Positions 8,255-18,149 of a stretch of 64,000 nucleotides of DNA are shown one piece after another. Origin of the DNA: SIG672 sp045535095 (lineage in GTDB: Bacteria; Bacillota; Clostridia; Oscillospirales; CAG-272). Every line of letters begins with the position of its first letter. Positions within the stretch are counted from its first letter, which is position 1. The notes under the pieces were generated by a model. The model made no database searches. It was not told where the DNA came from and was given only the letters and a program-made list of their open reading frames with translations. A program made the translations under genes and the position numbers. The stretch lies in assembly GCA_045535095.1 (NCBI GenBank), contig JAZSKY010000071.1, positions 4,588-68,587 on the forward strand. Reading direction: 5' to 3'.

Positions 8255-9364
8255 TTACGGATCGAGATAATCCTTGAGACGCTTGGAGCGGCTGGGGTGA
8301 CGGAGCTTACGGAGAGCCTTTGCCTCTATCTGACGGATACGCTCTCTTGTGATGTTGAACTCCTTACCAACCTCCTCGAGTGTTCTCGCGCGACCGTCGG
8401 TAAGACCGAAGCGGAGCATAAGAACGTGCTCTTCTCTTGGGGTGAGGGTGTGAAGCACCTCGAGAAGCTGCTCTCTGAGCATCGTCTGAGAAACTGCCTC
8501 GGAGGGAGCGGGCGAATCGTCGTCCTGAATGAAGTCTCCGAGGTGGCTGTCCTCTTCCTCGCCTATCGGCATTTCAAGAGAAACAGGATCGAGCGCGATC
8601 TTCGAGATCTCGCGTACCTTCTCGGGGGAAATTTCCATCTTCTTTGCTATCTCGTCGATAGTGGGCTCGTGTCCAAGCTCCTGAAGAAGCTGGCGCGAAA
8701 CTCTCGAAACCTTATGAATGGTCTCAACCATGTGAACGGGAATTCTTATCGTTCTTGCCTGATCGGCGATAGCTCTCGTTATTGCCTGTCTTATCCACCA
8801 CGTAGCGTAAGTAGAGAACTTGTATCCCTTGCGGTAGTCAAACTTTTCAACCGACTTAAGAAGTCCGAGGTTACCCTCCTGAATGAGGTCGAGGAAGGAA
8901 AGTCCTCTGCCCGAATGTCTCTTTGCAATGCTTACAAGGAGACGGAGGTTTGCTTCAACGAGATCGTTCTTCGCCTTTTCGTCGCCCTCAAACATCTTCT
9001 GGGCAAGCTCTGCCTCGCGCTCTGCGCTGAGAAGCGCGACCTTACCGATCTCCTTGAGATACATTCTTACGGGGTCATCGATAGCAAGACCCTCCTGCGC
9101 GAGCATCTTTTCCATATCCTCGGCAGATTCGTACTGCTCGATCTCGCTTTCGATCTCGCTTGCGTCACCGTGCTTGATGTATCCGTCTATTTCGTCGTCG
9201 GATATATCGTCGTTGATATCGAAGGACTGCTCGAGTCCGTCGAGTCCGAGATCATCGTCGTCAAGCGAGGAAACGAGCTCGCTTTCAGAGTAGCACGCCT
9301 GCGTGTCGCCCTTGCCGATGATGTCATGCACGTCGATAATATTGTCTTCGTCGTGAATTTTCAT
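8255..9364 (-). CDS. rpoD: Primary sigma factor SigA/RpoD
   Basis: A 369-residue housekeeping sigma-70. After an acidic N-terminal region come region 1.2 (DPVRMYLKEIGKVALLS), region 2 (LRLLVSIAKRHSGRGLSFLD, FSTYATWWIRQAI), region 3 and region 4 (TPREEHVLMLRFGL, NITRERIRQIEAKALRKL). The length matches Gram-positive SigA. It follows dnaG by 87 bases in the same direction, the usual Bacillota order. I see no clear terminator in the 120 bases after the stop. Confidence 0.98.
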   Translation of the reverse strand: MKIHDEDNIIDVHDIIGKGDTQACYSESELVSSLDDDDLGLDGLEQSFDINDDISDDEIDGYIKHGDASEIESEIEQYESAEDMEKMLAQEGLAIDDPVRMYLKEIGKVALLSAEREAELAQKMFEGDEKAKNDLVEANLRLLVSIAKRHSGRGLSFLDLIQEGNLGLLKSVEKFDYRKGYKFSTYATWWIRQAITRAIADQARTIRIPVHMVETIHKVSRVSRQLLQELGHEPTIDEIAKKMEISPEKVREISKIALDPVSLEMPIGEEEDSHLGDFIQDDDSPAPSEAVSQTMLREQLLEVLHTLTPREEHVLMLRFGLTDGRARTLEEVGKEFNITRERIRQIEAKALRKLRHPSRSKRLKDYLDP

Positions 9365-9451
9365 TTATTTTCTTCCTTTCCCGAGAAGCAGAGCTTCTCT
9401 TTTCTTTTGTTTTTTACGTTTGATTTATTTTTTCGTCCTTTCGGGCGATAT

Positions 9452-11212
9452 TTACTGCTTTGCCTTCTCGCGCTTCATTTTTATAATGTCGTCGATTCCA
9501 AGCTCGCTTCTGTCCTTTGAAGTGCGAAGCGTTTCTCTGCACTCTGCAATTACTCCGACGGTATTATTAGTCAGAGCGCGTCTTGTGATGCAGAGCTTGG
9601 TCACGCGCTCGATCTCCTCGACCTCGAGGTATTCACCGAGTGCGCCTTGAAGCGCCTGTCCGTCGATCGACTCGCCGCCGATGATCTCAAGCATCGCACC
9701 GATAACCTTCTTTCCGAACGAGGTGAACATCTCGTCCGCAGTTATGGGATCGCCCTTTTTCTCAAGCTCGATGGCGTATTCGGGGTGCATAAGCAAAATA
9801 CCGATGATAGCGTTTTCTGCCGACGCCGCCTTCGGATTTTTCACGAAATCGGGATTGACTCTGTCCCCGTAGCCCTCGCTCGAGGTCATTATCTTGCGGC
9901 TCTCGTCCTTTTCGGCGTTTCTTCTGCGAGTTGCCATAATTCTCTCAACGTCGCGCTTCATCGCGTCGGGTGTAATTCCGAGCTTCGGGGCGGCGTGATA
10001 GATGTATATTTCTCTTTCCGCGGCAGAATAGGTCTGCGCTATCAGCTTTTCACATTCGTCAAGCGCCTTTATCTTATCGGCGGTTGCCGAGAAATCGTAC
10101 TTCCCGAGGATCTTGCCGAATTTATATTCAAACTCGGTCTGCGATCCCTCGATTATCTTGCGGAATGCCTCCGAGCCGAATTTCTTTATGTATTCGTCGG
10201 GGTCCTTTGCACCGTTCATACGGAGTATCTTCGTCTCGACTCCGACCTCGCCGAGCAGTCTGAACGCCTTATCGGCGGCATTCTGTCCCGCCTCGTCGCT
10301 ATCGTACGAGATAATAACCTTTTTCGTGTATCTCTTGAGCATTCTCGCGTGCTCGGGAGTGATAGCAGTGCCGAGCGTTGCGACTGCGTTTGTAAATCCG
10401 GCGCAGTGCAGTGCGATAACGTCCATATATCCCTCGCAGAGTATTATCTGCTCGGAGCAGTAATTTTTCGCAAAATTCATTGCAAAGAGGTTTCTGCTCT
10501 TTTTGAAGGCGGGGGTATCGGACGAGTTAAGGTATTTCGGCTTCGAGTCGTCCATAACTCTGCCGCCGAATGCGATAACGTCTCCCGTTGTGCTGAGTAT
10601 CGGGAATATTACCCTGTTTCTGAAATAATCGTACGGTCTGCCCGTTTTCTGACTCACTCCGCAAAGGAAGGCGGACGCCATTTCGTGATCGCGGTATCCC
10701 TTTGAGCGAAGAAGGTCGGTCAGCGCGCCGAAGCTGTTGGGCGCAAAGCCGAGACCGAAATGTCTTATGTGCGAATTGGAGAGTCCTCTTTTTTTAGTGA
10801 GGTACTCGTATCCCTCTCTGCCCTCCTCGGACATCAGCTTTTCGTGGAAGAACCTTGCGGCTATCTTATTCATTTCAAGAGTACGCTCTCTGCGGAGAGA
10901 TTCCTTCTTATCCTGCGTACTCTCGTTTATCGTGATTCCAACGCGCTTTGCGAGAAATTCGAGCGCGCCGCGATAGTCGAGATTTTCAGCCTTGCGGACG
11001 AAGTTTATAACGTCTCCGCCTGCTCCGCAACCGAAGCAGTAGAAGTTACCCTCTCCCGAAAAGACGGTGAACGAGGGAGATTTTTCGCTGTGAAAGGGGC
11101 AAAGACCGACCTGATTCGAGCCTGCGCGCTTCAGCGTGACGTACTGTGAGATAACGTCCTCGATATTATTTCTGAATTTTATTTCCTCAATAACTGCCTG
11201 CTCGATAGCCAT
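9452..11212 (-). CDS. dnaG: DNA primase DnaG
   Basis: A 586-residue primase that makes RNA primers for replication. The CHC2 zinc finger is complete (C38, H41, C59, C62). The TOPRIM core follows, with LCEGYMDVIAL near residue 260 and SYDSDEAGQ near 305 supplying the metal-binding acids. A C-terminal helicase-binding region completes it. It begins 34 bases after the broken nucleoside hydrolase gene and precedes rpoD, so the three may share a transcript. Confidence 0.97.
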   Translation of the reverse strand: MAIEQAVIEEIKFRNNIEDVISQYVTLKRAGSNQVGLCPFHSEKSPSFTVFSGEGNFYCFGCGAGGDVINFVRKAENLDYRGALEFLAKRVGITINESTQDKKESLRRERTLEMNKIAARFFHEKLMSEEGREGYEYLTKKRGLSNSHIRHFGLGFAPNSFGALTDLLRSKGYRDHEMASAFLCGVSQKTGRPYDYFRNRVIFPILSTTGDVIAFGGRVMDDSKPKYLNSSDTPAFKKSRNLFAMNFAKNYCSEQIILCEGYMDVIALHCAGFTNAVATLGTAITPEHARMLKRYTKKVIISYDSDEAGQNAADKAFRLLGEVGVETKILRMNGAKDPDEYIKKFGSEAFRKIIEGSQTEFEYKFGKILGKYDFSATADKIKALDECEKLIAQTYSAAEREIYIYHAAPKLGITPDAMKRDVERIMATRRRNAEKDESRKIMTSSEGYGDRVNPDFVKNPKAASAENAIIGILLMHPEYAIELEKKGDPITADEMFTSFGKKVIGAMLEIIGGESIDGQALQGALGEYLEVEEIERVTKLCITRRALTNNTVGVIAECRETLRTSKDRSELGIDDIIKMKREKAKQ

Positions 11213-11245
11213 ATCTTTTCCTCCTTTCAGGAATTTTTAGTATTT

Positions 11246-12178
11246 TCAGATTCCGAGCATCGGATAGACTGCCGCATTTATGTAGTCGGCAACTCTTATC
11301 TGTGCGTCGGTGAAGGCTTCGTTTTCCTTCTGTGCAAGTCCTATAACGTAGTGCTTGCCATTTTCGTCGGGATAGAAATCGGTAGTGCCGATCTCGTCAA
11401 GTACGATTTTTCCTGCCTCGGAGAGCTTAAAGAGGTCTCTGTCTCCCTCTACTGCCCAAAGCAGGGTTGCAGGATCCCACGAAGCGCGTCCTATCGAATT
11501 GTGGAAGCCTATGAACGCCATAGTGAGCGGATGGCTCTCGCCAAGTATTTCTACTGCGCGCTTGCCCGTTATCATAGTGAGCGCCACCTCAAAGGGGAGC
11601 GTGTATATCTCGTTTCTGCAAAGCTTAAAGACCTTCTGCGACGCCTCTGCATCAACCTTTACGTTAAATTCGGGACGGTTCTTTCCGTTTTCGTCAGGCT
11701 CAAATCCGCCCGCCATAAGAACGAGGCGCGAGCATTTTTCCTCCATAAGAGACGCTCCGTCAAGATGACTTATCTCGTCTGCCGTACTTTCAAGAAGTCC
11801 TGCGATATTGGTGAGCGGTCCTATCGCGCAGAGGGTGACCTCTCCGTCCGACTCTGCAAGCGTTTTTCTGAGAAGCTTTACCGCGCTCTGTACGGGAGAA
11901 GTGTCCCCTTCCTTACCGAACGTTTCGTATATCTTACAAACGTATTTATCTCCTCTCGGGTTCTCGGTGGACATCTGTCCCATTATCGGAGGCTCTTCTC
12001 CGTATGCGCGGTAAAGTCCGATAATTCCCGCCGAAGCGTAGGGCGAGGGGTGGGATATGGTTATTGCAAGCGGATCTACGATTCCCTTTCTCTTTGAGGC
12101 TATCATATAGGATATAGCCATCATATCGTCGCAGTCACTTCATACGTCGGTATCAAGTATAAGCTTTATAGGTTTCAT
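11246..12178 (-). pseudogene. Nucleoside hydrolase interrupted by an in-frame TGA
   Basis: The reading frame starts at ATG 12178 with a GGAGG Shine-Dalgarno and reads MKPIKLILDTDV, then a TGA stop (12140-12142), then SDCDDMMAISYMIAS and a full nucleoside hydrolase body (292 codons from the internal ATG at 12124). Ribonucleoside hydrolases cleave the N-glycosidic bond and bind Ca2+ through the N-terminal DTD..SD.DD cluster. The stop falls exactly where relatives have glycine (DTDxGxDxDD), so a single GGA-to-TGA change explains it. Translation restarting at 12124 would lack the calcium-binding aspartates and should be inactive. The rest of the frame is intact, so the mutation is recent, polymorphic, or a sequencing error. 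TGA is an ordinary stop elsewhere in the window. Confidence 0.85.
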
Positions 12179-12396
12179 TGTCTTTCCTCCGCTCTGTCGC
12201 GCATAGCGATATTACTACACTATATAATATACGCATTTTTTTCAAAAAACCCTTTTTTTCATTATAACGACTTATTTTGTCAAATAAAGTCCTCTTTTCA
12301 AATATTTACAGTTAGTTCACAAATTTCTACCCTATTATGATTTAAAATCTTTATATAATAGATTTATTAGGTCACACGCGAAAGGACGGCAAGGTT

Positions 12397-13494
12397 TTGA
12401 TAAAGGTACAAAATCTCACAAAACGCTACGGAAGCTATACTGCAATAAAGGACGTTTCCTTTAAAATAGATAGCGGACACATATACGGACTCCTCGGCGC
12501 CAACGGTGCCGGAAAATCCACGACGATGAATATTATAACGGGCGCGATAGCTCCCACCTCGGGAAGAGTCTCTGTCTGCTCGTATGATCTTTTCACGCAG
12601 AGCGAAAAGGCGAAGGCGTGCATCGGCTATCTGCCCGAGACGCCTCCCCTTTACACCGATATGACTCCGCGCGAGTATCTCTCCTTCGTGGCAGAGGCGC
12701 GAGGATTTGTGAAGGACGCACCGTCTCACATCGAGGAAATCGCCGAGAAAACGGGAATCTCGCACGTGCTTGACAGACTTATAAAGAATCTCTCAAAGGG
12801 ATATAAGCAGAGAGTCGGCATAGCTCAGGCTCTTATCGGAGATCCTCAAATAATCATTCTTGACGAGCCGACCTCAGGTCTTGATCCTATGCAGATAATC
12901 GAAATACGCGAGCTTATTTCCTCGCTCTCTCCCGAGCATACCGTTATAATCTCAAGCCACATTCTCTCCGAAATAGAGGAGGTCTGCGACAGAGTTATAA
13001 TCATATCGGACGGACGCGTGATTGCCTGCGGCAGTCCCGACGAGTTAAGACAAGAGCTTCTCGGTCCCGACACTCTCGTTATCGAGACGAGGGCGTCCGC
13101 TATGCAGACTGCCGAAATACTCAAATCCGTCGGCATTACCGAAAAGGTAAATATCTGCGAGACCGAAAACGGTACTTGCAAGGCAGAGGCCGAGATCACC
13201 GACTCGCCCGAAATACGCGAAAAGATATTCTTTGCCTTTTCAAGCGCAAAGAAGGCTCTTCTAACGCTTGATATAAAGAGTCCGAGCCTCGAGGACGTAT
13301 TTCTCCTTGCAACCGGCGAGGAAAAGGACGTCGGCGAAGATGACGGCGAAAATGAGACGAAAAGCGAGGGCGCGCTCCCCTCTATCGTAGAATTTCTCCG
13401 AAAGAGCGCAAAAAACAGTAACAGCGACGACGGGGACGACGAGGACGGCGATGATGACGACGAGTCATACAGACCTCTCTTCGGACGCAGATAA
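12397..13494 (+). CDS. ABC transporter ATPase, Gld/Ccm-type
   Basis: A 365-residue ABC ATPase. Walker A is GANGAGKSTT near residue 35, the signature LSKGYKQR near 133 and Walker B IIILDEPTSGLD near 153. It starts at TTG 12397 with a weak purine-rich site. After the ATPase and a regulatory region there is an unusual acidic tail, mostly D and E, ending ESYRPLFGRR. It heads a tight operon with a permease, a GldG-like protein and a DUF4340 protein. That set resembles the GldA-GldF-GldG group, which in non-gliding Bacillota is of unknown substrate. Confidence 0.88.
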   Translation: MIKVQNLTKRYGSYTAIKDVSFKIDSGHIYGLLGANGAGKSTTMNIITGAIAPTSGRVSVCSYDLFTQSEKAKACIGYLPETPPLYTDMTPREYLSFVAEARGFVKDAPSHIEEIAEKTGISHVLDRLIKNLSKGYKQRVGIAQALIGDPQIIILDEPTSGLDPMQIIEIRELISSLSPEHTVIISSHILSEIEEVCDRVIIISDGRVIACGSPDELRQELLGPDTLVIETRASAMQTAEILKSVGITEKVNICETENGTCKAEAEITDSPEIREKIFFAFSSAKKALLTLDIKSPSLEDVFLLATGEEKDVGEDDGENETKSEGALPSIVEFLRKSAKNSNSDDGDDEDGDDDDESYRPLFGRR

Positions 13495-13511
13495 AGAAAG
13501 GAAATTTTGAT

Positions 13512-14378
13512 ATGCTTGCCGTTTACAAACGCGAAATGAAAAGCTTTTTTGACGGACTTACCGGATATATCTCGATTGCCTTCTTTCTTCTGTTTGCAGG
13601 TATATTCGTAAGCGTTACGAATCTTTTCGTCGGAACGTCCTCAATAGAGGCGTCCTACTCACTCACGGTTTTCGTGTATCTTATTGCGATACCGATACTG
13701 ACTATGAAAATAATGTCCGAGGAGAAAAGGGGCGGAAGCTTTATTCTTCTTCGTACCCTTCCCTTCAAAACGCGCGACTATATTATCGGAAAATACCTTG
13801 CGCTCGTTACGATGATATTTATTCCGAGCGCTATCATCTTCTCATACACCGCGCCTCTCGCGCTTTACGGAAGAGTTAATATGCTTGCCGCATTTTCGGG
13901 CACTCTTGCCCTCTTTCTGTGCGGATGTGCGCTTGCCGCTATCGGACTTTTCATTTCCTCACTGACAGACTCGGCGGTAGTCTCGGCGCTCCTCTGCTTC
14001 GGAGCTATGCTCACCGTTTATTTCACACCGACGCTCACTATGCTTATCCCGACGGGCGCGATAGCATCTCTTCTTATATTCTCGCTTATGATAGTTGCCA
14101 TCTCCTTTATAATCTACCGCCTCGCATCGAGCGACACCTTCGCTCTTTCGTGCGCGATAGTTATGGAGATAATACTTCTCATAATCTATTTTGCAAAGTC
14201 CGAGCTGCTTGAGGGTGCTGTGGCAAAGGTCCTTTCGTGCATCGCGGTAACGAGCCGTCTTGACTCGTTTACTACGTCCGCGATACTCGACCTTCCCTCT
14301 CTGCTTTATTTCATCACCGTCTCGCTTGTTTTCGTATTCTTCGCTCACGAAGTATCCGAAAAGGCGCGTCTCGGTTAA
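13512..14378 (+). CDS. ABC-2 type permease, GldF-like
   Basis: A 288-residue integral membrane protein with about six transmembrane segments, an ABC-2 type transporter subunit. The N-terminal AVYKREMKSFFDGLTGYI and the LPFKTRDYIIGKYLA segment are typical of the GldF/NosY-like class. It lies 17 bases after the ATPase gene with an AAAGGA site, so the two should form one exporter or extrusion complex. Substrate unknown. Confidence 0.85.
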   Translation: MLAVYKREMKSFFDGLTGYISIAFFLLFAGIFVSVTNLFVGTSSIEASYSLTVFVYLIAIPILTMKIMSEEKRGGSFILLRTLPFKTRDYIIGKYLALVTMIFIPSAIIFSYTAPLALYGRVNMLAAFSGTLALFLCGCALAAIGLFISSLTDSAVVSALLCFGAMLTVYFTPTLTMLIPTGAIASLLIFSLMIVAISFIIYRLASSDTFALSCAIVMEIILLIIYFAKSELLEGAVAKVLSCIAVTSRLDSFTTSAILDLPSLLYFITVSLVFVFFAHEVSEKARLG

Positions 14379-14393
14379 AAGGAGGGGAAAACT

Positions 14394-15884
14394 GTGAAAA
14401 GACAAGAAAACAGAGGCTCTTACGGACCTCTTGGCGTTATAACCATCGCGGCGGTGCTTCTTATAGCACTCGGCGTCAATCTCCTTTTCGGACTCCTGCC
14501 CGACAGCATTTTAAGATCGGATATATCGACAGAGCGCCTTACCCACGTCTCAGACGAGGCAAAGGACTATCTTGCGAAAAACCTCAGCGGCGAGATAGAG
14601 ATTTATCTCGTTGCCGAGTCGGGAATGGAGGATATTTCGCTTTCCGAATTTCTTTCCCGTCTTTCCTCGCTCGACGAGAGAATGACGTTTTCTGCGGTAG
14701 ATCCCACCGTCAAAAGATCGTTCCTTGAAAATCTTACGGGCGAGTCTCCCGACGAGATAGTGAACAACACGCTTATCGTACGCGGAGAAAAATACGGCTC
14801 TGTAAAGACTGTCGATCCCTATACCCTTTACAGCTACGAGGTATTTCTTATCGACGCAGACCTTGGAGAATACGTCTCCTACGGAGAATATCCGTACAGA
14901 GAGTTTACCTCGGTTTACGCATCGCTCAGCGAGTATTTCAGCAGCGGATACGCCTACTACGAGCAGCGCTTCAACGGTGAGACCGCGATAATTTCGGCTA
15001 TCGACTACGTCCTTACCGATCCCGCAAAGCTGCCCAAGATCTATTTCACCGCGCTTCACGGAGAAATACCGACAAGCGAGTCGCTTGCCGAGCAGCTTGA
15101 GCTTTCAAATCTCCCGTCCGAGTCGCTGAACATCGCTGATACTATTCCGAGTGACGCGGGAGTTATCGTAATGAATTCGCCCTCAAACGATATTACAGAG
15201 ACAGAGGCTTCTCTTCTTTCCTCCTATCTCGCGCTCGGCGGAAAGCTTTTCGTTATAACCGACTACACGAAGGTGGCATCTCTTGAAAATCTTGCCAAGG
15301 TGCTTGAGACCTACGGTCTTTCGGCGCGCTCCGGCGAGCTTTTTGAGACAAAATCCGAATATCATCTGTCGGGATATCAGAATTCTATTCTCCCCGATTT
15401 TTCCCCTCTTGCCGCGCTTTACGGCGTTGACAACTACTATTTCCTCGCGCGCTCGGCTCACTCTCTCGGAGTCACCGAGACCCAAGGAGTAACTCACACT
15501 CATCTTCTGAAAACGACAGAGAGCGCGTACTACGAGTTCATAGAAAACGGGGAGACGAAAAAGAGCGAGCCATCGCAGTTTTCTATTGCCATCTCCGCCA
15601 TTAAAAACGGAGGCGGAGAGGTAGTATGGTTTGCATCTCCCTATATGCTCACAAAGGAGGATTCCGACCTTGTGGGCGGCGGAAACTATATCCATTTCAC
15701 GGCAATTCTCTCCTCTCTCTGCGACAAGCAGAGCGCAAGCTTCGCAACGAGAGCGATGGAGGAGGACACCCTCACGATAAGCGCAGGTCAGGCAGGCTTC
15801 TGGGCGGTAATTATCATCGCGGTAATTCCTGCCGCGGTAATTACTGCAGGTACTGTCAGAGTTATGCGCAGAAAGAGGTCGTGA
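14394..15884 (+). CDS. GldG-like ABC auxiliary protein
   Basis: A 496-residue protein with a transmembrane helix at each end (about 15-37 and 470-490) and a large extracytoplasmic region between. This is the layout of GldG-family proteins (ABC-type uncharacterised transport system domain). GTG 14394 is preceded by AGGAGGGG. The external part contains a glutamine-amidotransferase-like stretch (PSDAGVIVMNSPS, LGGKLFVITDY). It sits between the permease and the DUF4340 gene, the conserved order for these systems. Confidence 0.82.
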   Translation: MKRQENRGSYGPLGVITIAAVLLIALGVNLLFGLLPDSILRSDISTERLTHVSDEAKDYLAKNLSGEIEIYLVAESGMEDISLSEFLSRLSSLDERMTFSAVDPTVKRSFLENLTGESPDEIVNNTLIVRGEKYGSVKTVDPYTLYSYEVFLIDADLGEYVSYGEYPYREFTSVYASLSEYFSSGYAYYEQRFNGETAIISAIDYVLTDPAKLPKIYFTALHGEIPTSESLAEQLELSNLPSESLNIADTIPSDAGVIVMNSPSNDITETEASLLSSYLALGGKLFVITDYTKVASLENLAKVLETYGLSARSGELFETKSEYHLSGYQNSILPDFSPLAALYGVDNYYFLARSAHSLGVTETQGVTHTHLLKTTESAYYEFIENGETKKSEPSQFSIAISAIKNGGGEVVWFASPYMLTKEDSDLVGGGNYIHFTAILSSLCDKQSASFATRAMEEDTLTISAGQAGFWAVIIIAVIPAAVITAGTVRVMRRKRS

Positions 15885-15885
15885 T

Positions 15886-16809
15886 TTGAAGAAGCTACGA
15901 ACCCTTTGCGTCCTTATTATACTCTGCTTTATAATTTTCGGCGCGTACGTTATCATTCCCCGTCTTTCAGACAAGGGCGACGGCAGTGCCGAAAAGGACG
16001 CATATCTTTACGTTGACCAGAACGACGTCTCACACATCACCGCATTTTCATTTGTCGGCGGTGAGAGCGAGCTTTCCTTCAAAAAGGAAAACGGCGTCTG
16101 GGTATATCAGAAAAACAAAACTCTCCCGATAAACGCGGTCATTCTGGAGTCTGCGCTTGACAGTCTTGACGTGATCCTTGCAACGAAGATAGTCAGCGAA
16201 AGCGGCGACGACCTCGCGCAGTACGGACTTGAAAGTCCGCTTTATACTCTCACTATCGAGACCTCTCACGGCAAAAAGTGCTATCTCTTCGGCGATCTTA
16301 TCGAGTCCAAAGGACTTCGCTATATGATGGAGGAGGACGCACACACGGTATATCTTACCGAGGACGATATCGTTGAGGCGTTTTCGCTTGAGGTGTCCGA
16401 CTGCCTTGCGTCCGACACGCTGACTCTCCCTGAAAAAGAGGACGTTGCATTTGTGACAACAAAATGCGGCGAGTTCTCGCGCACCGAAAGGGGCGAGGAA
16501 AACGTCGCTCTGACAGACGCGCTCTCTTCCCTTTCGCTTGAAAGATGGGTAGATTTCGGATCGGACAAGTTCGATATTTTCGGACTTGCAGACGACGAAT
16601 ATATACTCGTTACCGTCGAGTCAAGCGACGGCAATATCACGAAAATCAGATTCGGACTCGGCGAGACCGAGGAGTTCATATACGCGCTCGTTGAAAACGA
16701 AAGCGGCGTATTTTCCGAGATGATATATCTTATAGAGTCCGAAAACAAGGACTGTTTAAACTCACACCTTCGCGCCGCTCTTGAGTCGCGCGGGACTATC
16801 GGAGAATAG
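15886..16809 (+). CDS. DUF4340 domain protein of the Gld-like operon
   Basis: A 307-residue protein with one N-terminal membrane anchor (about residues 7-27) and an extracytoplasmic body of repeated beta-rich DUF4340-like segments (DVSHITAFSFVGGESELSF, LAQYGLESPLYTLTIE). TTG 15886 starts one base after the GldG-like stop and has an AGAGG site. DUF4340 proteins regularly accompany GldFG-like ABC pairs, suggesting an external subunit of the same complex. Biochemical function is not known. Confidence 0.78.
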   Translation: MKKLRTLCVLIILCFIIFGAYVIIPRLSDKGDGSAEKDAYLYVDQNDVSHITAFSFVGGESELSFKKENGVWVYQKNKTLPINAVILESALDSLDVILATKIVSESGDDLAQYGLESPLYTLTIETSHGKKCYLFGDLIESKGLRYMMEEDAHTVYLTEDDIVEAFSLEVSDCLASDTLTLPEKEDVAFVTTKCGEFSRTERGEENVALTDALSSLSLERWVDFGSDKFDIFGLADDEYILVTVESSDGNITKIRFGLGETEEFIYALVENESGVFSEMIYLIESENKDCLNSHLRAALESRGTIGE

Positions 16810-16812
16810 TAA

Positions 16813-18141
16813 ATGACAATTCAGTTATCAGATCACTTTACGGTGGGGCGACTTCTTCGCTTCACCGTACCGTCAATAATAATGATGGTATTCACCTCTA
16901 TCTACGGAGTTGTGGACGGATATTTCGTATCGAATTTCGTAGGAAAAACGCCTTTTGCGGCGGTAAATTTCATATTCCCGTTTATTATGATACTCGGTAC
17001 TGTCGGCTTTATGTTCGGCGCGGGCGGTAGCGCTCTCGTTTCCAAAACGATGGGCGAGGGAGAGACCAAAAAGGCAAACGAGATATTTTCTCTGCTCGTC
17101 TATACCGCCTTTATCCTCGGTATCATAATCACTCTTCTCGGACAGCTTCTCCTCCGCCGTGCCGCCATCTTTCTCGGTGCCCAAGGTCAGCTTCTCGAGG
17201 ACTCGGTGCTTTACGGAAGGATAATCCTTTGCGCTCTGCCTACATTCGTTCTTCAAATGGCGTTCCAGAGCTTTTTCGTCACCGCCGAAAAGCCGACTCT
17301 CGGTCTTATTGCTACTCTCAGTGCAGGCGTTACCAATATGGTGCTTGACGCTCTGCTCGTTGCGATAATACCTCTCGGACTCGTCGGCGCCGCTCTTGCA
17401 ACCTCGCTCAGCCAGGTCGTTGGCGGAATCTTCCCTCTTATCTATTTCGGAAGAAAGAACAACAGTCCGCTCCGTCTCACGAAAGCAAAATTCGACGGAC
17501 GCGCCCTTCTCCGCACCTGCACAAACGGCTCGTCCGAGCTTATGAGCAACATCTCAATGTCGCTCGTTTCGATGCTATACAACGTTCAGCTTTTAAAGTA
17601 CGCAGGCGAAAACGGAATCGCGGCGTACGGCGTTATGATGTACGTAAACTTCGTATTTATCTCGATGTTTATCGGATATTCGATAGGATGCGCACCTATT
17701 GTCGGATACCATTTCGGCGCGCGAAACCACGATGAGCTCAAGGGACTTCTCAAAAAGAGCATCGGCATAATTTTGATCTCGTCGGTTGCGATGTTCGTCC
17801 TTGCGATAGTCCTTGCGAGTCCGATGTCGAAAATGTTCGTCGGATACGACAGGGATCTGTTTGAAATGACTCTCCGCGGCTTCAAGGTGTTCTCCGCGTC
17901 CTTCCTTTTTGCAGGATTTGCGATATTCAGCTCGGGATTTTTCACCGCCCTGAACGACGGTCTGACCTCGGCTATAATCTCCTTCCTCAGAACGCTCGTT
18001 TTCCAGATAGCCGCAGTTATGCTCCTTCCTCTTATATGGGAGCTTGACGGAATATGGATCTCGATAATCGTTGCAGAGGCAATGGCGGTTTTAGTCTCTG
18101 TTTTGTTTATGATAGCAAAAAAGAAGAAATTTGGATATTAA
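16813..18141 (+). CDS. MATE family efflux transporter
   Basis: A 442-residue, twelve-helix transporter of the MATE/NorM-DinF type, which exports organic cations or other small molecules by H+ or Na+ antiport. The N-terminal pattern TVGRLLRFTVPSIIMMVFTS and the FGAGGSALVSKTMGEGE loop are characteristic. It starts three bases after the DUF4340 stop, so it is probably co-transcribed with the ABC genes. It is more like a drug/metabolite MATE than a polysaccharide flippase. The repeat element downstream likely ends the transcript. Confidence 0.9.
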   Translation: MTIQLSDHFTVGRLLRFTVPSIIMMVFTSIYGVVDGYFVSNFVGKTPFAAVNFIFPFIMILGTVGFMFGAGGSALVSKTMGEGETKKANEIFSLLVYTAFILGIIITLLGQLLLRRAAIFLGAQGQLLEDSVLYGRIILCALPTFVLQMAFQSFFVTAEKPTLGLIATLSAGVTNMVLDALLVAIIPLGLVGAALATSLSQVVGGIFPLIYFGRKNNSPLRLTKAKFDGRALLRTCTNGSSELMSNISMSLVSMLYNVQLLKYAGENGIAAYGVMMYVNFVFISMFIGYSIGCAPIVGYHFGARNHDELKGLLKKSIGIILISSVAMFVLAIVLASPMSKMFVGYDRDLFEMTLRGFKVFSASFLFAGFAIFSSGFFTALNDGLTSAIISFLRTLVFQIAAVMLLPLIWELDGIWISIIVAEAMAVLVSVLFMIAKKKKFGY

Positions 18142-18149
18142 ACAAAAAA

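Noticed and set aside
11246..12178. TGA read as selenocysteine or tryptophan in the nucleoside hydrolase
   Set aside because: The family has glycine here, no SECIS-like hairpin is evident just downstream, and TGA ends other genes in the window (for example at 6285).
12301..12360. Promoter for the ABC operon (TATAAT at 12354-12359)
   Set aside because: The -10 is good but no acceptable -35 lies 16-18 bases upstream; not firm enough to list.
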